A DNA stretch of 64,000 nt from Bacteroides nordii WAL 11050 = JCM 12987 (GTDB lineage Bacteria; Bacteroidota; Bacteroidia; Bacteroidales; Bacteroidaceae): assembly GCA_000613465.1 (NCBI GenBank), contig BAJA01000017.1, positions 41,044-105,043 on the forward strand, written 5' to 3'. The first letter of the stretch is position 1. Every line of letters starts with the position of its first letter. Below the pieces are notes generated by a model, which saw nothing but the letters and a program-made list of their open reading frames with translations, did no database searches and was not told the DNA's origin. Below are positions 27,689 through 36,825 of the stretch, in pieces. A program made the position numbers and the translations under genes.

Positions 27689-29139
27689 ATGAGAAACAGA
27701 ATTTTATACGGAAGTGTATTACTTATCGGTTTTTCCGGAATTCAACCGGGCTTTGCACAGAAAAAGAAATCAAAAACTCCCCAACGTCCTAATGTTGTTT
27801 TTATTTTGGCTGATGACCTGGGGTACGGTGATCTGAGCTGTTACGGGCAAGAAAAATTTGATACTCCCAATATCGATTTGTTAGCTCAGAATGGAATGCG
27901 TTTCACGCAATGTTATTCCGGTACAACGGTCAGTGCTCCTTCACGATCATGCCTGTTGACAGGTACTCATAGCGGTCATACAGCTATCCGGGGAAATAAA
28001 GAATTAAATCCCGAAGGGCAGTTTCCTTTACCGGCAGACTCCCGTACTATTTTTCATTTGTTCAAAGATGCAGGTTATGAAACCGGTACGTTTGGTAAGT
28101 GGGGATTAGGATTCGTAGGTTCCACAGGTGACCCCAATAAGCAAGGCGTCGATCATTTTTATGGTTATAACTGTCAGTTACTGGCTCATAGTTATTATCC
28201 CGATCATTTATGGGAAAACGATCAACGTATTGAACTCAAAGATAATGTACTGGAAGTGGAATATGGCAAAGGAACCTATTCTCAGGACTTGATTCATTCT
28301 AAAGCACTTTCTTTTTTAGATAACAGGAAGCAGGAAGAACCTTTCTTCTTATTTTATCCTACTATCATCCACATGCCGAACTGATTGTACCCGAGGATAG
28401 TATTATAAATAAATTTCGTGGTAAATTTCCGGAGGTTCCATACAAAGGCTTTGAACCCGGAAGCCCAGCATTTCGTAAGGGAGGGTATTGTACTCAACTC
28501 AATCCCCGTGCTACATTTGCTGCAATGGTCTATCGGCTCGATGTATACGTTGGTCAATTGGTACAAAAGCTGAAAGATAAGGGAATATACGATAATACGA
28601 TTATTATCTTCGCCAGTGATAACGGGCCTCATAGAGAAGGGGGAGCTGATCCGGATTTCTTTAATAGTAATGGTATCTGGCGTGGTTATAAACGCGATTT
28701 GTATGAGGGAGGAATTCGTGTGCCTATGATTATTTCCTGGCCGGGACATATCCAGGCGGGTACGGAAACAAATTTTATGTGTTCTTTTTGGGATCTTATG
28801 CCTACTTTTGAAGAGCTTTTGAATCCAAAAGCTGCTGTCAAAGAGATGGATGGTGTGAGCATGCTTCCTTTGCTTGAAAATAGAAAAGGGCAGAAAGAAC
28901 ATGAATACCTGTATTTCGAGTTTCAGGAACTGAATGGGCGTCAGGCGGTACGCAAAGGCTCGTGGAAGTTAGTACACATGAATATCCGTGGTGAAAAGCC
29001 ATATTATGAACTTTATAATCTGGCGGCAGATCCTTCTGAGAAGTATAATCTACTGAATAAATATCCGGAAAAGGCAGAAGAATTGAAAGCTATCATGCTG
29101 GAAGCTCATACGGATGATCCGAACTGGCCACTCTTTTAA
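27689..29139 (+). pseudogene. S-type sulfatase 1, one-base frameshift
   Basis: This is a secreted arylsulfatase-type enzyme of about 484 residues (signal peptide 1-23, GFAQ). Metal-binding Asp42/Asp43 (FILADDLGYGD) and the modification motif SAPSR at 82-86 are present. The first residue is Ser, so this is the serine type, activated to formylglycine by an anaerobic maturase (anSME). The first frame stops at 28384 after FFLFYPTIIHMPN. One C added at about 28370 (CC to CCC) restores TIIPHAELIVPED, and the second half runs to 29139 with FASDNGPHREGG and GGIRVPMIISWPG. The frame is otherwise clean, so an assembly error is likely. Its neighbours are the fucosidase and an HTCS. Confidence 0.85.
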
Positions 29140-29172
29140 TACTCTTTTTTTGGTAGAAGAGAAAGAAACGTT

Positions 29173-29180
29173 TATTTTTG
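29173..29180 (+). promoter_or_regulatory. -7 promoter box for HTCS 1 (TATTTTTG)
   Basis: TATTTTTGC matches TAnnTTTG and lies 26 bases before the HTCS start at 29206. Confidence 0.5.
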
Positions 29181-29205
29181 CCCTGATCACATACGAATCT
29201 TACTT

Positions 29206-32200
29206 ATGAAAATATCTAATAACTTTCGTCTTTTTTGTTTGATAATAGGCTTGTTTCTTTATTCTAATGGTTTGAAAGCCAGTCATTATTATTTCAAACA
29301 GATATCCTTAAATGAGGGTTTACCCTCTACGGTTCGGTGTATTTATGCCGAAAAGAAAGGATTTGTATGGATCGGGACAAAAGCTGGTTTGGGGCGTTTC
29401 GACGGACATGAGTTAAAACATTATATACATCAGCCTGACAATCCTAATTCGTTGCCTCATAATCATGTTCATCAGATTATGGAGGACAGTCTGCATAATA
29501 TCTGGATTATGACAGATAAAGGGATAGCCCGTTACCGACGCAGGAGTGATGATTTTGATGTTATTAAAAACCGGAACAATCAGAATATAATAGTTAATGC
29601 TTCATGTAGGATAAATCAGGGGATCTTGTTTGGTGCACGGAATAAAATCTACTTTTATAGCTATAAAGATGATTCCTTCACTCTTCTTCAGGATTTTACT
29701 TCCGATACTCAATTCTCCATTTCGTTTATTGGTATGTGGGATGCAGAAACACTGCTTTGTGCCAGTCGCTGGCAAGGTGTTTTACTGCTTAATCTCCGTT
29801 CCGGGCAAGTAATTTCTCCTCCTTTTGATTGTAGTAAGGAGATTATGGAAATAATGATAGACTCCCGGCAGCGTGTTTGGGTGGCTCCCTATAATAATGG
29901 GATTCGGTGTTTCTCAAAAGACGGTACTTTACTGGCCTCTTATACAACTCAGAATTCTCAGCTCAATAATGATGTGGTTCTGTGTATGACCGAAAGAGAT
30001 GATCATATCTGGATAGGGACCGATGGTGGAGGAATCAATATATTAGATCCCGGATCAAATGAAATGTCTATTCTTGAGCATATTCCCGGTAATAGCTATT
30101 CCCTGCCTGTAAATTCAATTTTATGTCTGCACAATGATGTTAATAATAATATGTGGGCAGGTAGTATCCGGGGTGGTCTGATCAATATTCGTGAAATATC
30201 GATGAAAACCTATACGGATGTAGTACCAGGGAATGATGACGGGTTAAGTGACAATGCTGTTCTTAGTCTATACCAGGATTCTGTATCCGATGATATATGG
30301 ATTGGTACGGATGGAGGCGGTCTGAACAGATTAAATCCTGAATCAGAGAAATTCCGGCATTATCCTACTACCTGGAAGGCTAAGGTTGCCTCTGTTACCG
30401 GCTATACGCCTAATGAATTGTTACTTTCTCTTTTCTCCAAAGGATTGTTTGTCTTTAACAAATCGACGGGAACTCTCAAACCGTTGGTCATTGACAACGA
30501 AGAAATAAACAATCTGCTCCGGTATAGTGGCAAGACAGTAAATGTTTGTCAGGTATCTTCGGGTTCTGTGCTATTGCTTGGCTCTCATATTTACCGGTAT
30601 GATATCGCTTCCGGAAAGGTTGAAGCAGCTATCGAAGAGGAAGGAAATGATTTGGTCGGAACAATTCTTCCGGTAGCCCATGAAGCAGAGGTAAGTTATT
30701 TTTGTGATCTGAGGCGAATTTACGTATTAAATCACTCTACTAATAGGTTACATACGGTGTATACTTGTGGCAGAGATACGCTTATCAATGCCGTATCACG
30801 GGACGAACGTGGTGTTTTTTGGATTGGCAGCAACCAGGGGTTGAGCAGTTATAATCCGGAAACCCGTCAGTACAATCATTTACCTACCTCGCTTTTTGGT
30901 GAGATCACTTCCATAATGTGTGATCAGAGAGGTAAAATATGGATAGGTGCGGACAATATGTTGTTTGCATGGCTTGTCAATGAAAAGAGGTTTATTCTGT
31001 TTGGCGAGTCGGACGGAGTTTTTATAAACGAATATTTGTCTAAACCCAGACTGATTTCTACCCGGGGAGATATTTATATGGGTGGTATCAGAGGACTGTT
31101 GAGGATAGACAAGAATTTGCCGGTAGAAAGTTCAGAGTATCCACAAATGCAGTTGACGGATATACTGATTAACGGAGAGTCGGTAAGTGATGCGTTAAGT
31201 GCAAATCCCACCGGTATTTCCGTATCCTGGAGCAGTAAGTCTATTGCGGTTCGTGTAATGTCTTGTGAGAAAGATATTTTCCGTCAGAAAATATATCGTT
31301 ACCAGATTGTCGGATTGAATAACCAGTACATTGATTCCTATAGTTCGGAGTTAGTCATTCGTTCGTTACCTCCCGGAGATTATCGGATTATGGCTTCATG
31401 CAGTACAAAAGATGGAAATTGGACTCCTTTACAACAGGTTTTGAGTTTGACCATATTACCACCGTGGTATCAGACGTGGTGGTTTATCCTATGTTGTATA
31501 TTACTTGTATCCGGTGTCATTATTCAGGTCTTTCTGGTCACTATGCGCCGTAAAGAAAACAAGCTAAAGTGGGCGATGAAAGAGCATGAAAAGCAAATGT
31601 ATGAAGAAAAAGTACGTTTTCTTATTAATATTAGTCATGAGCTTCGGACACCATTGACATTGATACATGCACCACTCAATCGTATACTGAAATCTTTGGC
31701 ACCTACAGATTCCAATTATGTTCCGCTTAAAGGAATTTACAGGCAGTCACAGCGTATGAGAGACTTGCTTAATATGGTGTTGGATTTACGAAAAATGGAG
31801 GTTGGAGTCAGTAAGTTACAGGTCTACCCACAGCTATTAAATGACTGGGTATTAGAGGTCTCTGCCGATTTTATAAGTGAAGGAGAAGCACGGAACGTAC
31901 ATATACGCTATCAGTTGGATGAACAGATTACAGTGGTTAGTTTTGATAGGGAGAAATGTGAGATCATTCTTACCAATTTATTGATTAATGCCTTAAAACA
32001 TAGTCCGGAGGGTGGTGAAATTTTGATTCAAACGCAGCTGCTGCCGGATGAGCAGTCGGTTCGCGTTTCCGTAGCCGATCAGGGTTGTGGATTGAAACAG
32101 GTAAATATACATAAACTCTTCACCCGATTCTACCAGGGAAGTGGTGAAAGGAATGGTACGGGTATTGGTTTGTCTTATTCCAAAATATTGGCAGAGCTGC

Positions 32201-33147
32201 ATGGAGGTAGTATTGGTGCCAAAGACAATGATACAGCTGGTGCCACTTTTTTCTTTGAACTTCCGCTTCAGGTAGTATCAGAGGAGATTATTTGTCAGCC
32301 CAAAGCCTATCTGAACGAATTGATAACGGATGATAACGAAGAAAAAAATACAGAAACAAATACTTTTCAGACGAAGGATTATTCATTGCTTGTAGTAGAT
32401 GATAATCAGGATTTGATTGATTTCCTGAAAGATACCATGAAAGTACACTTCAAACAAGTATATACTGCTGCAGATGGTGTAGAGGCTTTGGAAATCGTTC
32501 GGAGGTACCAGCCCGACATTGTAGTCAGTGATGTAATGATGCCACGTATGAACGGATATGAACTCTGTAAACAGATAAAAGAAAATATTGACATCAGCCA
32601 TATACCGGTTATTTTGCTCACTGCACGTGATGACGAACAAAGTCAGTTGCACGGATACAAGATTGGGGCAGATGGTTATCTGACCAAACCGTTTGAGGAA
32701 GAAATGTTGTTGGAACTGATTCGCAGTCGTTTGCGCAACAGAGAGCAAACTAAAGTACGCTATCTCAATGCAGGGTTATTGCCGGCACCGGAGGAAAGTA
32801 CTTTCAGTCAGGCAGATGAAACTTTCCTTTTGAAACTGAATAAGATTATTGTAGAAAATTTGGATAGTTCAGTATTGGATATTGCATTTCTTTGTAAAGA
32901 GATGTATATGAGTCGTGCTACATTGTACAATAAGCTGAAAGCTCTGACGGATATGGGAGCCAATGATTACATCAATAAGTTCAGATTGGAAAGGGCAATA
33001 CAGCTTATTACTACTACTGACCTCAACTTTACAGAGATAGCAGAGCGTACGGGGTTCTCCACTTCACGTTATTTTAGTACAGCGTTCAAGCAATACACAG
33101 GAGAGACGCCTACTCAGTATAAAGAGAGCCATAAGCGGACCTCTTAA
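29206..33147 (+). CDS. Hybrid two-component system regulator (HTCS 1)
   Basis: This 1,313-residue one-protein two-component system has a signal peptide (1-25). A periplasmic two-propeller sensor with Reg_prop repeats (GFVWIGTKAGLGRFDG, IWIGTDGGGINIL) extends to about 650, then a Y_Y_Y domain and a membrane helix near 755-780. The histidine kinase follows with His811 (NISHELRTPLTL), then the ATPase domain (GTGIGLSYSKIL). The receiver has phospho-acceptor Asp1109 (VVSDVMMPRMNG), and an AraC-type DNA-binding domain fills the last 110 residues. HTCS proteins sense oligosaccharides and activate nearby carbohydrate genes. It adjoins the sulfatase/fucosidase genes, its probable targets. It is closely paralogous to the HTCS at 49058. 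It ends four bases into the convergent MscS gene. Confidence 0.95.
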   Translation: MKISNNFRLFCLIIGLFLYSNGLKASHYYFKQISLNEGLPSTVRCIYAEKKGFVWIGTKAGLGRFDGHELKHYIHQPDNPNSLPHNHVHQIMEDSLHNIWIMTDKGIARYRRRSDDFDVIKNRNNQNIIVNASCRINQGILFGARNKIYFYSYKDDSFTLLQDFTSDTQFSISFIGMWDAETLLCASRWQGVLLLNLRSGQVISPPFDCSKEIMEIMIDSRQRVWVAPYNNGIRCFSKDGTLLASYTTQNSQLNNDVVLCMTERDDHIWIGTDGGGINILDPGSNEMSILEHIPGNSYSLPVNSILCLHNDVNNNMWAGSIRGGLINIREISMKTYTDVVPGNDDGLSDNAVLSLYQDSVSDDIWIGTDGGGLNRLNPESEKFRHYPTTWKAKVASVTGYTPNELLLSLFSKGLFVFNKSTGTLKPLVIDNEEINNLLRYSGKTVNVCQVSSGSVLLLGSHIYRYDIASGKVEAAIEEEGNDLVGTILPVAHEAEVSYFCDLRRIYVLNHSTNRLHTVYTCGRDTLINAVSRDERGVFWIGSNQGLSSYNPETRQYNHLPTSLFGEITSIMCDQRGKIWIGADNMLFAWLVNEKRFILFGESDGVFINEYLSKPRLISTRGDIYMGGIRGLLRIDKNLPVESSEYPQMQLTDILINGESVSDALSANPTGISVSWSSKSIAVRVMSCEKDIFRQKIYRYQIVGLNNQYIDSYSSELVIRSLPPGDYRIMASCSTKDGNWTPLQQVLSLTILPPWYQTWWFILCCILLVSGVIIQVFLVTMRRKENKLKWAMKEHEKQMYEEKVRFLINISHELRTPLTLIHAPLNRILKSLAPTDSNYVPLKGIYRQSQRMRDLLNMVLDLRKMEVGVSKLQVYPQLLNDWVLEVSADFISEGEARNVHIRYQLDEQITVVSFDREKCEIILTNLLINALKHSPEGGEILIQTQLLPDEQSVRVSVADQGCGLKQVNIHKLFTRFYQGSGERNGTGIGLSYSKILAELHGGSIGAKDNDTAGATFFFELPLQVVSEEIICQPKAYLNELITDDNEEKNTETNTFQTKDYSLLVVDDNQDLIDFLKDTMKVHFKQVYTAADGVEALEIVRRYQPDIVVSDVMMPRMNGYELCKQIKENIDISHIPVILLTARDDEQSQLHGYKIGADGYLTKPFEEEMLLELIRSRLRNREQTKVRYLNAGLLPAPEESTFSQADETFLLKLNKIIVENLDSSVLDIAFLCKEMYMSRATLYNKLKALTDMGANDYINKFRLERAIQLITTTDLNFTEIAERTGFSTSRYFSTAFKQYTGETPTQYKESHKRTS

Positions 33148-34310
33148 TCTGAATATTGATATACTTTGAGTTCAAACTTCGGAACCATTGCGAGCAGATG
33201 GTCGAAGATATCAGACTGGATTCGTTCATATTCTTTCCATATCTTGTTGCGGGAAAAGAAATATACCTGGATAGGTACACCATATTCGGTTGCCTCTTTC
33301 TGGCTGATGATCAGGTCCAGATCCTGATTGACTACAGGCAGACTGCATAGATAACGTTCTATATAAACACGGTAAACCTGTGAATTGGTAGGTATTACTC
33401 CTTCTTCCGGTTGGTAGTCGGCCAATAAAGGAATTTCTTTCCGAAAGTTATCCAGCATTTCCGGGGTACAGAACTTCAGGGTAGTGAGGTCGAGTGTGAT
33501 ATTCTTCATAACACGCCGTCCCCCCGATTCTACCATTCCACGCCAGTTTTGGAACGGGTTACTCACCAAGCTGTATGGAGGAACTGTAGAGATGGTATTG
33601 TCGAAATTCTGAATTTTTACGGTATTTAATGTGATTTCCTGCACCACTCCATTGGCATTTCCTGAAGGGAGAGTGATCCAGTCGCCCAAACGTACCATAT
33701 CATTGGCAGAAAGCTGAATACCTGCTACAAAACCAAGAATTGTATCTTTAAACACCAACATCAGAATGGCTGCCGAAGCACCTAATCCGGCAAACAGGCT
33801 GGCAGGAGATTTATTGACGAGGATAGCAATCATGATAATACCACCCACAAAGAAGAGAAGAACCTGTAATACCTGGATGAAGCCTTTCATCGGACGATTT
33901 TTCGCTGTCGCTTTCTCTGTATATACATCCAGTATCATTAGCAGGACTCCGTTCAGAGCGAGCAACAAAGACATGATAATGTAAATAGCACATATTTTTT
34001 GCGAAATAAGCAGTAACTCTTTTCCTCTGACGAAAGCCATCGGAAGCAGTGCATATATCAATATGCCTGGAATGGTATGTATAAGATTATGGAATACACG
34101 GCGTTTCATCAATAATGTATTCCATACATGGGGAGAGTGCTTGGTGTACTTCTTCATCCCGCCAACAAAAATACTTTGGCAGAGATAATCAAGCCCCACA
34201 GCAATACAAATCATTAAAACAGCGATAATAGCCTCATCGAAAGTGTTAGCTATCTTTGGGTCTACTCCCCATCCGATGAGAATCTTATTCATCCAATTTC
34301 CTAAGTCCAT
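33144..34310 (-). CDS. MscS-type mechanosensitive ion channel
   Basis: This 388-residue inner-membrane protein has about four or five hydrophobic segments in residues 25-170. Next comes the MscS pore/beta region (GASAAILMLVFKDTILGF, GDWITLPSGNANGVVQEI) and a soluble cytoplasmic tail. It resembles the YbdG-type subgroup, with a long C-terminal cage that ends in a charged tail. Such channels open on membrane tension and release solutes during osmotic downshock. It converges on HTCS 1, overlapping by four bases, and follows the transaldolase on the same strand after 61 bases, so the two may share a transcript. No functional link is evident. Confidence 0.88.
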   Translation of the reverse strand: MDLGNWMNKILIGWGVDPKIANTFDEAIIAVLMICIAVGLDYLCQSIFVGGMKKYTKHSPHVWNTLLMKRRVFHNLIHTIPGILIYALLPMAFVRGKELLLISQKICAIYIIMSLLLALNGVLLMILDVYTEKATAKNRPMKGFIQVLQVLLFFVGGIIMIAILVNKSPASLFAGLGASAAILMLVFKDTILGFVAGIQLSANDMVRLGDWITLPSGNANGVVQEITLNTVKIQNFDNTISTVPPYSLVSNPFQNWRGMVESGGRRVMKNITLDLTTLKFCTPEMLDNFRKEIPLLADYQPEEGVIPTNSQVYRVYIERYLCSLPVVNQDLDLIISQKEATEYGVPIQVYFFSRNKIWKEYERIQSDIFDHLLAMVPKFELKVYQYSD

Positions 34311-34371
34311 AGTTATATCTTGTTTTTATTAAGTATAACGGCAGACTCAGGAAATTGTTTGGCCCGGATTT

Positions 34372-35027
34372 TTATCCGTTTACCTTTTTATAGTCCTCCA
34401 GAAACTTTTTGAGTCCGGAATCTGTCAATGGATGGTTAAGCAACCCCTTGATGGCGCTTAGCGGACAAGTGGCTACATCTGCACCGGCCTCTACACAGTC
34501 CATAATATTTTTTGTACTGCGTATGGAGGCAGCCAGTACCTGAGTTTTATAATTATAAAATCTGTACATTCGTACGATTTCGGCAACTAAGCTACGCCAT
34601 CTTCACAAATATCATCCAGCCGACCAACAAAGGGAGATACGTAGGTGGCTCCTGCTTTGGCTGCCAATAGTGCCTGTCCGGTAGAGAAAACCAGTGTACA
34701 GTTGGTACGGATACCTTTTTCTGTAAAATATTTAATAGCCTTAATACCTTCGGCAATACATGGTACTTTTACTACAATATGCGGATTGAGTGCTGCAAGT
34801 TCTTCACCTTCGCGGATCATTCCTTCGTAATCGGTGGCTATCACTTCTGCACTTACATCGCCGCCTACAATGTTGCATATTTCAACATAATGTTTACGTT
34901 GATTTTCGGTACCTTTGATTCCCTCCTTTGCCATGAGCGAAGGATTGGTAGTAACTCCGTCGAGCACTCCGAGTGCATATGCCTCGCGTATCTGCTCCAG
35001 ATTGGCTGTGTCTATAAAAAATTTCAT
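34372..35027 (-). pseudogene. Transaldolase (TalC/MipB-type), one-base frameshift
   Basis: This short transaldolase/fructose-6-phosphate aldolase family enzyme would be about 218 residues when repaired. The first part starts [17 protein letters not shown], with [13 protein letters not shown] at about 24-36 and the Schiff-base Lys87 in IVVKVPC. It continues to [12 protein letters not shown], where the frame stops at 34587. The next frame gives [28 protein letters not shown] to the stop at 34372. Adding one base to the AA run at 34589-34590 (T on the coding strand) makes GVALVAEIV and joins them. The enzyme is central to the pentose phosphate pathway, so loss is unlikely and a sequence error likely. 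A good -7 box lies upstream. Confidence 0.88.
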
Positions 35028-35063
35028 AACTTATATAGTTTTAGTGGTTAACTATCTAACGTC

Positions 35064-35071
35064 CAAAGATA
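35064..35071 (-). promoter_or_regulatory. -7 promoter box for transaldolase (TATCTTTG)
   Basis: The minus strand reads TATCTTTGG, an exact TAnnTTTG match, 37 bases before the transaldolase ATG. Confidence 0.55.
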
Positions 35072-35252
35072 AGTATTTGTTTATCCATTTCCAAGATTAT
35101 CAAAAACAACCTTTTTCTGTTTCCAAATTTGTCTATCAATATGTCCATAAACGTCTTTTTTTTTCATTGCACGCAAAAAGTATTGACTGATATAGGATGT
35201 AAATCTCTTTGTAAATGACGATATTTGTTTCGGAATCTAATATTAATTAATT

Positions 35253-36795
35253 ATGGAAAAAAGATATTTTGTACTTCCTCTTGTTTTAACTCCTTGTCTG
35301 GCTCAACAGATTGTTGCGCAAAATAACGAACCTCAGCGGCCCAATGTAGTTTTTATTTATGCCGATGATATTGGTTTCGGTGATTTCAGTTGTAATGGTG
35401 CAAAAACGATCCACACTCCTAATGTAGATCGTGCTGCTGCTCAAGGTGTGCGTTTCACCAATGCACATAGCGCGGCGGCTACGAGTACCCCTTCCCGTTA
35501 TGCTATGCTTACGGGCGAATATGCCTGGCGTAAAGCCGGAACAGGTATTGCCGATGGTGACGCTGCTTCAATTATCCGGCCGGAACGTTATACTATGCCG
35601 GATATGTTTAAGCAAAGCGGCTATGCAACCGGAGTGGTAGGTAAATGGCATCTTGCTGGGAGATAAGGGAGGCGAACAGGATTGGAATAAACCCTTGAAA
35701 CCGGGTACTAATGATATTGGTTTTGATTATTCGTTTATTATGGCTGCCACCGGTGATCGTGTGCCTTGTGTATTTGTAGAAAATGACCAGGTGATCAATC
35801 TTGATCCTACCGATCCTATCCAGGTGAGTTACAAAAAGAACTTCCCGGGTGAACCTACCGGTAAGAATAATCCGGAGTTGTTGGTTATGCACCCTTCGCA
35901 CGGGCATGATATGAGTATTGTCAACGGAATCTCCCGTATCGGGTTTATGAAAGGTGGAAAGTCGGCACTTTGGAAAGATGATAAAATAGCCGAAACACTG
36001 ACCGGAAAAGCTGTATCTTTTATTGAAAAGCACAAAAATGCTCCCTTCTTCCTTTATTTTGCCACACAAGATGCTCATGTTCCTCGTGTTCCCGGAGCAC
36101 AATTCGTAGGTAAGAGTGGCATGGGGCCTCGTGGCGATTGTCTATTGGAATTTGACTGGAGTGTGGGTGAGATCCTGAATACTCTTGAAGAGTTGGGATT
36201 GGATAAGAACACATTGGTCATTATTTCCAGTGATAATGGGCCTGTGGTTGACGACGGTTATAAAGATCAGGCCGTAGAACTGTTGGGTGATCATAAACCC
36301 GGAGGTGAATATCGGGGTGGTAAATATAGTATTTATGAAGCCGGAACACGTGTTCCCTGTATCTGGAGATGGCCGGGACAGATTAAGCCGGGAGTATCCG
36401 ATGCATTGCTTTGCCAGATTGACTGGTTTGCTACCTTTTCCCAGATGTTGAATCAGTCTCTTCCCGAAGGTGCAGCACCGGACAGTCGTCCAATGAAAGC
36501 TGCCTGGATGGGAAAAGAGAAGAAAGGACGTGACTATCTGGTATTGCAGAATGCACAAAACAACCTTTCTATTACAGACGGGCGTTGGAAATATGTCCGT
36601 CCCGGTAAGGGCCCTGCTTATAATAAGACTGTGAATATCGAATTGGGTAACAGTATGGAACCACAATTGTATGATTTGAAAAAGGATGTCGGTGAAAAGA
36701 ATAATCTGGCAAAAGAGCAGCCCAAACGCATACAACAATTAAGTACTGAATTGGAAAAAGTGGTAGATGGGCGATATGGGTTGCCGCTGTACTGA
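35253..36795 (+). pseudogene. S-type sulfatase 2, frameshifted by two bases
   Basis: This is a secreted sulfatase of about 514 residues (signal peptide 1-23). The N-terminus has FIYADDIGFGD metal ligands and the Ser-type modification motif STPSR (78-82). The first frame breaks at 35666, in the conserved motif GKWHLG. Sequence CTTGCTGGGA would read CTTGGCCTGGGA (WHLGLGDKGGEQ) if one G and one C are added near 35655, restoring the second frame (35653-36795). That half contains YFATQDAHVPRVPG, ISSDNGPVVDDGY and YEAGTRVPCIWRWPG. Family membership is firm; substrate is unknown. It differs clearly from sulfatase 1, so it is not a recent duplicate. The Rhs locus starts only 30 bases later. Confidence 0.85.
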
Positions 36796-36825
36796 GATTG
36801 CTATTGATTTGAATAAAACACACCT

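Noticed and set aside
28354..28902. Minus-strand frame of 182 codons inside sulfatase 1
   Set aside because: It is the antisense shadow of a clear sulfatase coding sequence, with no family features.
35608..36102. Minus-strand frame of 164 codons in sulfatase 2
   Set aside because: It is antisense to sulfatase motifs on the plus strand.
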